The translations under genes and the position numbers were made by a program. The notes beneath the pieces are model-generated. The model ran no database searches, was not told the DNA's origin, and was given only the letters and a program-made list of their open reading frames with translations. From Bacteroidia bacterium (lineage in GTDB: Bacteria; Bacteroidota; Bacteroidia; Bacteroidales; VadinHA17): 47,746 bases of DNA. Positions 8,609 to 18,587 of the stretch are shown here, piece after piece. Location of the stretch: positions 1-47,746 of the forward strand of contig JAPLDX010000091.1 of NCBI GenBank assembly GCA_026391215.1. The letters run 5' to 3'. Numbering within the stretch: the stretch's first letter is position 1; each line of letters starts with the position of its first letter.

Positions 8609-11011
8609 TTATTCGTATCGTAATGCTTCAACAGGGTTTCTTGTTGCTGCCCGCCAGCTTTGCCAGCTGACTGTTAATAATGCTATTAACAGGGTGATTA
8701 AGACGGCTATGGCAAAAATCCACCAGCTCAGTTCTGTCCTGTAGGCAAAATTCTTCAACCATAAATGCATTACATACCATGTAACCGGGGTGGCAACAAT
8801 AAATCCGATAACAATCCATATTACATAATCTCTGTTAAGCATTATTAATAGTTCATTTATCCTGGCCCCGTTGACTTTACGGATACCAATCTCCTTTGTT
8901 CGGGTGACTGACATCATCATTACCAGGCCAAAAAGTGATAGACTGACAATAATAATTGCCATTATACTGAATAAGATGAAACACTTGAAAAGCTGAATAT
9001 GAGATTTGTACTGGGCATTAAAGAACTCATCGAGGAAATAATATTCAAAATACTGACCCTCGAAATACTTCCTGAATTCTGAAGTTACATTCAAAACAAT
9101 CTCATGTATGTTTTTACTATGAATTTTTATGAATATAAAATAACCACCCTGGTCGCAATTATAAATGGTTGGCTTTATTTCCTGGTCGAGTGAATTCTGA
9201 AAATATCCATCTATCACTCCTACTATTTCTCCTATTTCCTGCTGTGGATCAGAATCCAGGTCAATAAGTGTTTTACCTATAATATTTTTATAATCATCTT
9301 CCCCAAAAGCGAGGGCAGCTTCTTTATTCAAAATCAGATGCCGCGGACCTCCAGTCCAGTTATTTTCATCACTGAAAAATTGCCGACCTGCAAGAAGCCT
9401 GACATTGAAAAACTGAAAAAAATCCGGAGCCACATCTGCCTGGAAGAACTGGTAATCCAGCCGGTCTTTCCCTTTTATTGAAATTCCTCCTTTGACCCAG
9501 GTGTTTTTTTCTCCGGGGGAAATTGTTGAAAATGTAAAATCCGTTATTCCCGGAATTTTTAGCAGACTCTCCTGGAAAGAAGTCTGTGAGGAATTAAATT
9601 CACGGGCAACCGGTCTTCTTACAACAAGTACCTGATCTATATCCATCGTAAAAGCATCCCGTTGCATGTAGCTTATCTGTTTCATAACCACTATCGTACT
9701 TCCGATAAGAATAATGGTGATAATGAATTGTACCACAAGGAGAAATTTTCGGGAGCGCTTTTTATTCTTCAGGATAAAGTCTTTCTTGATAAATGAGACA
9801 GGTGAAACATTTAAAGTCCTGATACCCAGTAAAAATCCCACTCCAAGACTCAGGAATATCAATAAACATGACGGAAGTAACCATGTATTAACCTGAAAAG
9901 CTGTTGCCAGCGTAAAATCGAGGTCTAATAAATTTCTAAAAAATGGAAAAAAGAGAAACAATAGTAAAAAGGCTAAAAAAAGGCTGAGTAAACCTGTCAG
10001 AACAGCTTCAGTTGTGAATTCGCCAATGATATTCCTGTTTGTGGCTCCATTTACGATCCTTATCCCTATTCCATTTATTCGTCTTGCTGTAATTGAAGAG
10101 TACAGATTTAGGTAGTTAAGGCCGGCGCTGAGAAGTATTAATAAGGCAATTGCCAGTAATATGGATAAGTATTTATTGTTCCCATTGGTTTCATGCTCAA
10201 AACGGTAATTGGAATGCAGATGGATACCCGTAATCGGTTGAAGGTGAAACTCGATGGGAAAATCTATTGTAACTCCCCTAGAAATAAAATTCTCCTTAGC
10301 CAGGGTTGTGATTTCCTCTGCAATTTTCACAGGATCGGCTCCTTCCTTTAGAAGGAAATAAGTATTAGTATTATTACAGCTATAACAATAAGAATTGTTG
10401 GTAATAGTCGATAAAGAAATAACCAGGTCAAACTTCAGATGGGAGTTTTTGGGTACATCTTTTATCACGCCCTGAACAAGCACTGGTTTTCTTCCGGGAT
10501 TCACTCCATAAATTGTTTTACCCACAGGATTTTCGTTCCCAAAGTATTTCCTGGCAAGCGATTCAGTTATGACTGTAACATCAGGTTGGCGAAGAAAGGT
10601 TTTTTTGTCACCGGATATAACAGAATGAGAGAAAAGATCGAAGAATGAACTATCGGCAAAAAGAGTCCCTTCCTCTTTATACATCTCCTCGCCTGCCTCA
10701 ATGTACTGAGTCACTTTCTTGCAACGACAGAAATTTTCGATCTCCGGGATTTTCTCCAATGCAATTTGCCCGACATAATAATTATTCCCGACACTTTTAT
10801 CCAGGCCGGTCTTATAATATCTGTATAAGACCAGACGTTGCAAACGCCCTGCATTTTCAAAGAATCTATCATAGCTCTTTTCAAACCTGATATATTGAAA
10901 GATAAGCAGTACAGCCATCATTCCAATTGCCAGACCAAGTATATTAATGAAGCTTATGCCCTTATTTTTCAGGATATCTCTGAAAGCCAGCCGGATGTTC
11001 TTAAAGATCAT
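8609..11011 (-). CDS. FtsX/MacB-type ABC permease P3, weak first coupling loop
   Basis: 800 residues with the two-half MacB_PCD/FtsX architecture. Helix 1 is ISFINILGLAIGMMAVLLIF, followed by KSYDRFFENAGRLQRLV. The second coupling loop is canonical (KEIGIRKVNGA). The first is degenerate, NGIGIRIVNGA: it lacks the acidic residue before the glycine-isoleucine pair and has Ile in place of the usual Lys. This suggests that the N-terminal half couples weakly or not at all to an ATPase. The tail is SWQSWRAATRNPVEALRYE. It lies 45 bp after P4 and 20 bp before the lipoprotein pair. The substrate is unknown. Confidence 0.9.
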   Translation of the reverse strand: MIFKNIRLAFRDILKNKGISFINILGLAIGMMAVLLIFQYIRFEKSYDRFFENAGRLQRLVLYRYYKTGLDKSVGNNYYVGQIALEKIPEIENFCRCKKVTQYIEAGEEMYKEEGTLFADSSFFDLFSHSVISGDKKTFLRQPDVTVITESLARKYFGNENPVGKTIYGVNPGRKPVLVQGVIKDVPKNSHLKFDLVISLSTITNNSYCYSCNNTNTYFLLKEGADPVKIAEEITTLAKENFISRGVTIDFPIEFHLQPITGIHLHSNYRFEHETNGNNKYLSILLAIALLILLSAGLNYLNLYSSITARRINGIGIRIVNGATNRNIIGEFTTEAVLTGLLSLFLAFLLLFLFFPFFRNLLDLDFTLATAFQVNTWLLPSCLLIFLSLGVGFLLGIRTLNVSPVSFIKKDFILKNKKRSRKFLLVVQFIITIILIGSTIVVMKQISYMQRDAFTMDIDQVLVVRRPVAREFNSSQTSFQESLLKIPGITDFTFSTISPGEKNTWVKGGISIKGKDRLDYQFFQADVAPDFFQFFNVRLLAGRQFFSDENNWTGGPRHLILNKEAALAFGEDDYKNIIGKTLIDLDSDPQQEIGEIVGVIDGYFQNSLDQEIKPTIYNCDQGGYFIFIKIHSKNIHEIVLNVTSEFRKYFEGQYFEYYFLDEFFNAQYKSHIQLFKCFILFSIMAIIIVSLSLFGLVMMMSVTRTKEIGIRKVNGARINELLIMLNRDYVIWIVIGFIVATPVTWYVMHLWLKNFAYRTELSWWIFAIAVLITLLIALLTVSWQSWRAATRNPVEALRYE

Positions 11012-11056
11012 ATACTATTTCAAATTATCAAATTTCTAATGGCAACGTATATTGAA

Positions 11057-13408
11057 TTATTCATAGCGTAATGCTTCAACCGGATTCCTTATTGCTGCCC
11101 GCCAGCTCTGCCAGCTCACAGTTAGTAGTGCGATTAAAAGTGCCAGCAAGCCTGAAAGGACAAAGATCCACCATTTCATTTCTGTCCTGTAAGCAAAGTT
11201 CTCCAGCCATTTGTGCATGGCATACCATGCCACCGGGACAGCAATTAAATAGGCTATTAAAACCAGGATTAAAAAATCTCTGTTCAGCAAGAGAAGTATT
11301 TCAGAGACTTTTGCACCGTTTATCTTTCTTACACCTATCTCTTTGGTCCGGCGTTCCGAGGAAAAAATAGCCAGCCCAAGAATTCCGATACATGAAATTA
11401 TAATGGCGAGAATGGCAAAAAGACTGATTGTGCGGGCGAAATATTCCTCCGACCTGTACATTGAATCAAACCATTCATCATAAAACTGGTATTTCAGAGG
11501 ATACCCTGGTAAGATTTCCTGCCAGATATCTCTTATGAAATCCATTCCTGGCCCCGTTCCGTTTGCAGAGAACCTTATATTCAATGCCGATGGCATACTT
11601 TTGGATGTAAACATAATGCAGACAGGTCCTATGGTCTTGTGAAGGGAACTATAATGAAAATCATTTACAACTCCGACAATATCAAATCCTCCAAAATTGT
11701 TAAACCGTTTATTTTCAAGGTCCTCAAATTCAAAATGTTTGTAAGCAGCTTCATTAATCATACATACTTTATCGATATCACCTGGCAGGAGATTCCTCCC
11801 CCTGATCACTTTCAGCCCGAATGTTTCTATAAATGCAGTATCGACCATGAGGCATGGCACATTGATATTCTTACTTGTATTCTCCATGTTGGATCCCATG
11901 CTCATTCTGATTTCCCCCGGGACACCTGATGAAACTGATAACCTTTTAATGTAAGGTGACTTTTTTAACTCATCCAATAAAACAAATGCTTTTTGAATAT
12001 TATTTTCACCGATGAACGGGAGATCGAGCCGGAGTAATTGTTCTTCATTAAATCCCGGATTTTTGTTTTTTACATACTGAATTTGTCTCTGTACAATCAA
12101 TACGCAAAAAATCAAGACAATTGAAATAGTGAATTGAAAGATTATAAGAGAATTGCGTATATAGTTTTTCTTAGCCGGTGAAAAAGCGGAACCGCTCAAA
12201 ATCTTTACAGGTGAAATCCTTGTCAAAAATATTGCAGGTCCTGTACCGCTGATTAACCCAATAAAAAGGATTGCTGCAGGTATGATAATAATATATGGGA
12301 ATCTGAATAAAAGATTTATATCAACAGCTGAATTAAATAGTTTCTGGTAGAACGGGATAAGGAACCATAATAACAGGATCCCAAAAATGCAGGCTGAAAA
12401 AATGACAATGACTGATTCTGTCAGATAATGATAAATGACATTATCCCGGCTTGCGCCGAATACTTTCCTTATTCCTGTATCTTTATTCCGCCTGGTTTGC
12501 TGTGCTACAGTCAGATTTATATAATTAATCACGGCAAGCGTTAAAATAATCAATGCGATTAACGTTAATAAATTCAATAAACCGGGATTACCTTTTTTTG
12601 TATCACTCCCAGTTGTTGGATCGTGAAGATAAATATCCTTCAGCTTCAGAAAACCTACCTGTTCGGCATAAGGCTTCAGCATACCGATATTCTCATTTAT
12701 CTTCTCAGACAGATGTTCGGGAATCACATTCTCTTCAAGCTGAAGATAGATCTGGAACGGCCACCAGTATGTGCTTGAGTCCCTTGAATCACCAATCCAC
12801 TGGTTAAATTTGAACCTGCTGTTTTCAGCATTCACAAGCAGCCCGGCGCTTAAGCTTGAATTTTCTGGAAAATCCCTGATAATTCCTGATATGGTTACCG
12901 GTAAAATGCCCAGGATCAGAATATCTTTCCCAAGGGGCGATTCTGCTCCGAATAATTTCCTTGCAGTTGTCTCAGTGATTATTGCGGAATTAATGCCGGC
13001 AAAAACCGGAGATGGCGGCTGAGAAACAAATGAAACTGTAAAGACCTCGAAAAAACTGTTGTCAACAGAGATAATATCATCCAGATAATAGCCCTTTTCT
13101 CCACATTTGACCTCTACCGGATGACCGGAACGTAATGCCAGACAGGTGTTTTGTATCTCAGGATAGTTTTTTGCCAGTATATCTTTTACACGATAATCGA
13201 TCTGGCTTGAATTATCCTTTGTATTTATGAGTCTTACGATCTGATCTGTATTCCCGTTGTACCGGTCATAGGAATATTCATTTATCACGAAAAGTGAAAT
13301 AGCCAGGCATATTGAGATCGCAAATGCAAAACCTGCAATATTGATTATTGAAAATTTCTTATTAGCAGTGATATTCCGTAAAGCTATTCTTAAGTAATAC
13401 CAGTACAT
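11057..13408 (-). CDS. FtsX/MacB-type ABC permease P4
   Basis: 783 residues with the two-half plan. Helix 1 (FSIINIAGFAFAISICLAIS) is followed by NEYSYDRYNGNTDQIVRLI. The first coupling loop is KDTGIRKVFGA and the second KEIGVRKINGA, so both keep the Arg-Lys pair. The periplasmic half contains the ITETTARKLFGAESPLGK block common to this family. The tail is SWQSWRAAIRNPVEALRYE, with Ile where the others have Thr, Ser or Asn. Only 14 bp separate it from P5, consistent with one transcript. The substrate is unknown. Confidence 0.91.
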   Translation of the reverse strand: MYWYYLRIALRNITANKKFSIINIAGFAFAISICLAISLFVINEYSYDRYNGNTDQIVRLINTKDNSSQIDYRVKDILAKNYPEIQNTCLALRSGHPVEVKCGEKGYYLDDIISVDNSFFEVFTVSFVSQPPSPVFAGINSAIITETTARKLFGAESPLGKDILILGILPVTISGIIRDFPENSSLSAGLLVNAENSRFKFNQWIGDSRDSSTYWWPFQIYLQLEENVIPEHLSEKINENIGMLKPYAEQVGFLKLKDIYLHDPTTGSDTKKGNPGLLNLLTLIALIILTLAVINYINLTVAQQTRRNKDTGIRKVFGASRDNVIYHYLTESVIVIFSACIFGILLLWFLIPFYQKLFNSAVDINLLFRFPYIIIIPAAILFIGLISGTGPAIFLTRISPVKILSGSAFSPAKKNYIRNSLIIFQFTISIVLIFCVLIVQRQIQYVKNKNPGFNEEQLLRLDLPFIGENNIQKAFVLLDELKKSPYIKRLSVSSGVPGEIRMSMGSNMENTSKNINVPCLMVDTAFIETFGLKVIRGRNLLPGDIDKVCMINEAAYKHFEFEDLENKRFNNFGGFDIVGVVNDFHYSSLHKTIGPVCIMFTSKSMPSALNIRFSANGTGPGMDFIRDIWQEILPGYPLKYQFYDEWFDSMYRSEEYFARTISLFAILAIIISCIGILGLAIFSSERRTKEIGVRKINGAKVSEILLLLNRDFLILVLIAYLIAVPVAWYAMHKWLENFAYRTEMKWWIFVLSGLLALLIALLTVSWQSWRAAIRNPVEALRYE

Positions 13409-13422
13409 TTTTTTCTTTTTAT

Positions 13423-15789
13423 TTATTCATATCTTAATGCCTCCACCGGATTCCTCGTTGCTGCCCTCCAGCTTATACAACTTACTGTTAATAATGTTAT
13501 TCCAAATATGGTTATCCCTGATAAAGCGAAAATCCACAAGCTTATTCCTGCCTTAAATGCAAAATCCTTCATCCAATGCATCATTACAACCAACGAAACC
13601 GGAATTGCAGCAGCAAAAGCCGCGAAAACCCATTTTAAAAAATCCATATTCAGAAGTACTAATATTTCAGAGACTCTGGCGCCATTTATTTTTCGTATTC
13701 CGATTTCCTTTACTCGTCTGAGAATCGAAATTGAGGTCAGGCCTACAAGTCCCATCAGAGCAAGGATAATTGAGATTATTGTCGTGGTGAACAGCATTTT
13801 ATTAATTTTCGACTCCTGAAGATACATGCGGTTAAACGAATCATCAACAAACTCATATTCAAGGTTATATAGAGGATCGACAGTTTTAATTGCCTGAGAA
13901 ATATATTCCAGACCCTCATGGATGAACGATGGATTTAATCGGACATAAATAATTCCCCTTTTCAGGTCATTAAAGGTTATAACAAGAGGGCCTACCTTAT
14001 TATGCAATGAAGCAAAATTGAAATCTTTAACTACACCCAAAACATAGCCTGTATCATTCATTACCATCATCTGGCCAACTGCATCACCCTGAAAACCCAA
14101 AGCTTTTATTGCTGTTTCATTAATAATAAAATTCTTTTTATCAGTTGGAAATGAATTGTCAAAATCACGGCCATAAAGAATGGTAATATCAAATGTTTTT
14201 ATGAAGTCCTGCGTAGTCCGGGTTTGGTTAACCAGTATCTCTTCACTCTGCCGGGTACCGGTACGACTGGCATACTGTCCACTCATAGTCTCGTCAGTTA
14301 TTGACTGAGCAAGGCATACATTCAATATCCCATTTTTTTGAAGCAGTTTATCCCTGATGACATTATAGTTATTAAACACATTTTTATTGAGTCCATTTAT
14401 TGCAACGACGTATTCCTTATTAAATCCGAGATCCTTGTTTTTCACATAATTCATCTGCCGGTAGAAGATAAGCATACATGATACAAGAAGGGTCACAATA
14501 AAAAACTGTGATAAAACCAATCCTTTGATAAAGGGACTTATATGGCCTCCTTTTGAAGAAACACCTTTAAACATTCTGTCAACTGAAAAGCGCGATAAAT
14601 ATAAAGCAGGGTAAATACCCGAGACTATTCCTATAATAGTACTGAGAAGAATGAATCCTGCGAGAAGTCCGGGGTTGAACAGTTCGGAAACAGAAATATT
14701 TCCTCCGGTAAATTTGTTGAAATATGACAAGGTGAAGCTCGTAAAATAAAAGGCAAACAGCAATGAGAATAAAGCTATAAATCCCGCTTCTCCCATATAT
14801 TGTTTAATCATATCAAAACGCGAGGCGCCTGACACCTTTCTTACACCTGCTTCCTTAATACGTGTCTCTGCACTGACAGTAAACAGGTTTACAAAATTAA
14901 TTACGGCTATAATAAGTATAAATATTATCAGGCCCGTTGCAAGATAAATGTTTTGAATATTGCCGTGCGGGACATCCCAGATAATATTGTCGGAGTGGAG
15001 TTCAATATCAGTAAGAGACTGGGTGATCCCTTCTAATTTCCTTTCGGAGTCTTTCCAGAAATCAGCAGCAAGGGCGCTGTATGAATCACATATTTTTTTC
15101 AATGTAATTTCTTTATCGATATTCTTCCTGAGAAGTACATATGTATAAAATTCCCCTCCGGAGTGCTTTACCAGGTTGTCAAGAGAAGGATCATTAAATC
15201 CGCATAACATGTCAAACTTCAAATGAGAGTTAGCCCTGACATCGTCAAGAACTCCACCGACAGACAAGTCTTTCCCCGCGATTTTAATGGATTTCCCTAT
15301 TACGTCAATAGTGCTAAAAACCTTTATGGAAAGCGACTTGCAGATCATTATGCTCTTTGAATCTTGTAACACTTCTGAAGGATTACCACTCAGAACTTTA
15401 AATGAAAAGAGATCGAAAAATGTTGAATCGGCAGAAAGAAGGTGGTTTTTTGTAAACCGGTTATTTTCATATTCAATATCAACAATACCATTATCATAGA
15501 TCCTCAGGCATGACTCCACCTCCGGGATATTCTTTAAATAATATGGTAACTGACCCTGACATAAGGCAATTAACGTGGGATCCTGACCTGGAGAGAAGTC
15601 TTTTCCGAGTATCCTGTAAATACGATCATGTTTCTGATGAAAATGATCATAGCTAAGCTCATTTTTCACAAATAAAGTCATGTGGATTATAAGAGTCATA
15701 GCCACTGACAATCCCAGAACACAAATAATTGCGGTCAGCTTATTATTGAAAAAGAATCTGAATCCTGAAATTAGAAACCTTCTTAACAT
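13423..15789 (-). CDS. FtsX/MacB-type ABC permease P5
   Basis: 788 residues with the two-half plan. Helix 1 lies in LTAIICVLGLSVAMTLIIHM and is followed by NELSYDHFHQKHDRIYRIL. Coupling loops are KEAGVRKVSGA and KEIGIRKINGA. The tail, SCISWRAATRNPVEALRYE, departs from the usual SWQSW just before the shared end. Its start is only 33 bp from the duplicated permease end that borders mobile cassette A, so its expression from the P8 promoter requires read-through of that cassette. No separate promoter was recognised in the short leader. Confidence 0.91.
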   Translation of the reverse strand: MLRRFLISGFRFFFNNKLTAIICVLGLSVAMTLIIHMTLFVKNELSYDHFHQKHDRIYRILGKDFSPGQDPTLIALCQGQLPYYLKNIPEVESCLRIYDNGIVDIEYENNRFTKNHLLSADSTFFDLFSFKVLSGNPSEVLQDSKSIMICKSLSIKVFSTIDVIGKSIKIAGKDLSVGGVLDDVRANSHLKFDMLCGFNDPSLDNLVKHSGGEFYTYVLLRKNIDKEITLKKICDSYSALAADFWKDSERKLEGITQSLTDIELHSDNIIWDVPHGNIQNIYLATGLIIFILIIAVINFVNLFTVSAETRIKEAGVRKVSGASRFDMIKQYMGEAGFIALFSLLFAFYFTSFTLSYFNKFTGGNISVSELFNPGLLAGFILLSTIIGIVSGIYPALYLSRFSVDRMFKGVSSKGGHISPFIKGLVLSQFFIVTLLVSCMLIFYRQMNYVKNKDLGFNKEYVVAINGLNKNVFNNYNVIRDKLLQKNGILNVCLAQSITDETMSGQYASRTGTRQSEEILVNQTRTTQDFIKTFDITILYGRDFDNSFPTDKKNFIINETAIKALGFQGDAVGQMMVMNDTGYVLGVVKDFNFASLHNKVGPLVITFNDLKRGIIYVRLNPSFIHEGLEYISQAIKTVDPLYNLEYEFVDDSFNRMYLQESKINKMLFTTTIISIILALMGLVGLTSISILRRVKEIGIRKINGARVSEILVLLNMDFLKWVFAAFAAAIPVSLVVMMHWMKDFAFKAGISLWIFALSGITIFGITLLTVSCISWRAATRNPVEALRYE

Positions 15790-15825
15790 ACCATATTATT
15801 ATACTGTTTCCGCATTTCGGTTCTA

Positions 15826-15877
15826 CTCGTACCTTAGCGCCTCCACCGGATTCCTTGTTGCTGCCTTCCAGCTTTGC
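15826..15877 (-). repeat. Duplicate of the last 52 coding bases of P6
   Basis: These 52 bases match 16209-16260, the 3' end of P6, at 51 of 52 positions. They encode QSWKAATRNPVEALRYE and are followed by their own stop (TAG, complement of 15823-15825). WKAATRNP is found only in P6, so this copy comes from that gene and not from another member of the array. The pair flanks mobile cassette A like attachment-site halves or a very long target duplication. Confidence 0.88.
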
Positions 15878-16205
15878 CTAAAACCACCCCTAAATCCCCC
15901 AGGGGGGACTTTGAATTCTGCTGCTTGTCTCATTTTCTATCTTTTTATGACTGGTTCTATTTTGTTTTCAACTTCTGAGTTTGTAATCCGGATAACTTTA
16001 ATAAAATACTTCTCCATTTCTGCTGAACGGCCATCATCATAGTCTTTCCCATAGTAGCTTTTCATAAGGTGTCGTATTCTCCCTGAGAATTCTGGCAGCT
16101 TCGAAAGTCTCAGGTTTTGCTCCGTAATACATCGATTTTTCAATTTCTTCCATTTGTCATCTTTTTTTTACTAATTAAGCCCCCCCTGGGGGGTTTGGGG
16201 GTCGG
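15878..16205 (-). mobile_element. Mobile cassette A: palindrome-ended DUF559 element, internally deleted
   Basis: This 328-bp insertion lies between the two copies of the P6 gene end. The left end reads CCACCCCTAAATCCCCC followed by AGGGGGGACTT. The right end, read on the minus strand, is GACCCCCAAACCCCCC followed by AGGGGGGGCTTA. The ends are therefore imperfect terminal inverted repeats, each containing its own C-tract/G-tract palindrome. The interior is a shortened DUF559 gene related to the one in cassette B. It looks like a non-autonomous, MITE-like derivative. Together with the flanking repeat it fills the 416-bp gap between P5 and P6. Confidence 0.72.
15937..16153 (-). pseudogene. DUF559 nuclease relic in cassette A
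   Basis: From an ATG at 16153 the minus strand reads MEEIEKSMYYGAKPETFEAA and on to KLLWERL, then stops. In another frame it resumes as YDDGRSAEMEKYFIKVIRITNSEVENKIEPVIKR, ending at 15937. Against the intact cassette B protein, about 44 residues are missing. They cover the FRRQHPI, IADFYC and VVEIDGEIH segments that form the nuclease core. The protein is therefore dead through deletion and frameshift. A 68-residue open frame (15937-16143) is only the remnant's tail read with a spurious start. Confidence 0.8.
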
Positions 16206-18557
16206 TCACTCATACCTTAGCGCCTCCACCGGATTCCTTGTTGCTGCCTTCCAGCTTTGCAAGCTTACTGTCACTATCGCAATAGCCAGAGCCAGTAATC
16301 CGGCCAGTGCAAAGATCCACCAGCTCAATTCTGTTTGGTAAGCATAGTTCTGGAGCCATTTATGCATGACATACCAGGCTACAGGCATTGCAATGATAAA
16401 GGCAATAACCAATAATTTTATTAAATCTCTGTTTAGCATGATCATGACTTCCGTCACATTAGCACCGTTTATTTTACGGATACCGATTTCCTTCACACGG
16501 CGCTGGCAGGAAAAAAGCGACATAGCTAAAATTCCAAGGCAACAAATAATAATTGCGCTACCGGCAAACAAGGAGAAAGTCCGTTGGAACCGGAGCTCCG
16601 ACTGATACATGTTTCCGACTGCCTGGTCAAAAAAGCTTACTTCAACAGGGAAAGACGATGAAAGTTCTGAAGCCGTTGTTTTTATATCCTGAATCACATT
16701 GTTCAGGGATTTAAAACTGGTTGTCCGGATTTTTACAAGGCAATATGAAGCATATGACTCATTTCTTATTGCCAGTGATACAATCGGCTGGCTGACAGAC
16801 TTATAATGAAAATCTTTTACTACTCCTATAATCTCAAAATTGCGTTTACCCATTATAAACCTGCCTCCTAAAGGATTAGTGATGTTATGCTCACGCAGGA
16901 ACGTTTCGTTGACTAGAATTTTTTCTTTATCTGTAGAGAAATCATCTGAATAAAAACGACCAGAGACTAAATGCAATCCCATAATTTCAAAAAACACAGC
17001 ATCGGCACTGAATGTGTCAAAATTCAGTCGTTTCTTTTCCCCGTTCAGTTCCATGTCGGCTCCCCATTGTGAGATGTCCTTCCCGGGATAATACTGCGTA
17101 AAGGAAACTACATTGACAGCCGGTTTCTCCAAAAGCAGTTTTTTTAGTACATCTTTCTTCTGATCTATCTGTGGAGTCAGTTTTATCCCGATTATATTTT
17201 CCTGGTTTATACCCAGATTTGTGGAACCGAACCTGACCTGTTTTTGTACCAGCATTGTAAATGCAATAAGTACGATAGCAATGACAAATTGCATAGTTAC
17301 AAGCAGTCCGCGGAACGAGAAATTGGTTTTATCCGGGCTTACAGTATTCTTTAAGTTATCAATAGGTCTTGAGGAGGAGAGTCTTAAAGCCGGAATAATG
17401 CTTAAAATCAAACTAAGAAAAAGGATGCCAGATAAGGAAAGAATTATGAAACCTGGAGAATAGGTTAAATTTTGACTATAGTGTATCCCGGTATATTCAC
17501 TTATTAAAGGTTTAACTGAATTCACAATTTCAATGGCAATTATAAGAGCGACCAGGAAGAAAATGAATGACTCGAATAGCACATTTATAAGTATTGTTGA
17601 CCGTTTAGCTCCAAGGATCTTCAGAACACCGGTTTGTTTGATCCTGTCCAGCCATTGAGATGATGATATATTGATGAAATTTATAAGGGCAATCACCAGA
17701 ACCAGGCCGGCTACCATTAGCAGGAGCATGACTTTCATTTTGTCCCCGCTTACAAGGTAATCATTGCCATAAAGCATGAATTTTGAAAAATAGACTTTTC
17801 TCAGTGGAACCAGCTTTGCGCTTTTATAATCCTCACGGAAGTCTTCCGGGATTATGTTCAGAATGGTTTTTTCTGTTTCACCGGGATTGGCTTTGTTGCT
17901 TAAAAGAATAAAGGTTTGGAAATCACACCATCCCCATTCCGTGAACTCCCCTCCTTCACCCTGAACAATTTTTTGGGTGGCCATTGAAGCAACTGCACTA
18001 ACTGAAAGGCAGGAATTAGCTTTTGGCTCTTTAATTACTGCGCTTACTGTAAGTTCCTGGTTGTTGTTTAGCTTAATAATTTCCCCAATAGCTTTTTCCT
18101 GACCAAAAAGTTTTTCCGCCAGTGTTTCTGTTATAACAACAGTCAATGGTGCTTTCAGGGCAGACTCAGGATCCCCGTAAATGGCATTGTAGGTAAAGAA
18201 TTTAAAAAAATCTTCATCAGCAAACAACAAGTCGGAAGTGACAGGTTCTCTGCCTTCAGCCTGAAATACAGGAGCTTCCCATGTGCCTGCAATCCTGATA
18301 GATGATTCAACTCCCGGCACCTTAATGTCGATATTCTCCTTCAGGACCCCGGGCGTATAGATCCGGTCATCTGATGGCAGGTATAAATAGACCTTGTCAC
18401 CATTCTCATGGAAACTGTCAGTGGTAAGTTCACTGTAACAGTAAGTAGATAAAATAATCACCAGAGCCAGACTTATTGTCAATCCCAACAAATTGATCAG
18501 ATTGGTTACAGGTTTCCGTATAAAATTCCGGATTATGGTTTTAAACAGATATTTCAC
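16206..18557 (-). CDS. FtsX/MacB-type ABC permease P6, degenerate first coupling loop
   Basis: 783 residues with the two-half plan. Helix 1 is in VTNLINLLGLTISLALVIIL, followed by ELTTDSFHENGDKVYLYL, which lacks the SYD of the siblings. The N-terminal coupling loop is KQTGVLKILGA, without the conserved Glu and the first Arg, whereas the second is canonical (KEIGIRKINGA). Only the C-terminal half therefore has a normal ATPase-contact motif. The tail SLQSWKAATRNPVEALRYE has a unique Lys. Its last 52 coding bases are repeated beyond mobile cassette A, and its TGA stop lies at the junction with that cassette. It is otherwise intact, with no frameshift. Confidence 0.9.
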   Translation of the reverse strand: MKYLFKTIIRNFIRKPVTNLINLLGLTISLALVIILSTYCYSELTTDSFHENGDKVYLYLPSDDRIYTPGVLKENIDIKVPGVESSIRIAGTWEAPVFQAEGREPVTSDLLFADEDFFKFFTYNAIYGDPESALKAPLTVVITETLAEKLFGQEKAIGEIIKLNNNQELTVSAVIKEPKANSCLSVSAVASMATQKIVQGEGGEFTEWGWCDFQTFILLSNKANPGETEKTILNIIPEDFREDYKSAKLVPLRKVYFSKFMLYGNDYLVSGDKMKVMLLLMVAGLVLVIALINFINISSSQWLDRIKQTGVLKILGAKRSTILINVLFESFIFFLVALIIAIEIVNSVKPLISEYTGIHYSQNLTYSPGFIILSLSGILFLSLILSIIPALRLSSSRPIDNLKNTVSPDKTNFSFRGLLVTMQFVIAIVLIAFTMLVQKQVRFGSTNLGINQENIIGIKLTPQIDQKKDVLKKLLLEKPAVNVVSFTQYYPGKDISQWGADMELNGEKKRLNFDTFSADAVFFEIMGLHLVSGRFYSDDFSTDKEKILVNETFLREHNITNPLGGRFIMGKRNFEIIGVVKDFHYKSVSQPIVSLAIRNESYASYCLVKIRTTSFKSLNNVIQDIKTTASELSSSFPVEVSFFDQAVGNMYQSELRFQRTFSLFAGSAIIICCLGILAMSLFSCQRRVKEIGIRKINGANVTEVMIMLNRDLIKLLVIAFIIAMPVAWYVMHKWLQNYAYQTELSWWIFALAGLLALAIAIVTVSLQSWKAATRNPVEALRYE
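16209..16260 (-). repeat. P6 gene end, partner copy of the 52-bp flanking repeat of cassette A
   Basis: This is the in-gene copy of the 52-bp direct repeat, 51/52 identical to 15826-15877. The repeat begins at the third base of the codon before Gln-Ser-Trp-Lys and ends at the last sense codon. The stop codons differ: TGA here, TAG at the outer copy. Confidence 0.88.
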
Positions 18558-18587
18558 AATATTCTTTTATTAGTTATTAGTGTTTTA

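Noticed and set aside
8425..8670. Plus-strand open frame rich in Leu, Ser and Phe
   Set aside because: It is the reverse complement of a lipoprotein signal and charged tether, a common source of false hydrophobic frames.
15937..16143. A 68-residue open frame starting MKNRCITEQNLRL
   Set aside because: Its second half is the tail of the DUF559 gene, but its first half is that gene read out of frame across a deletion. It is treated as part of a pseudogene.
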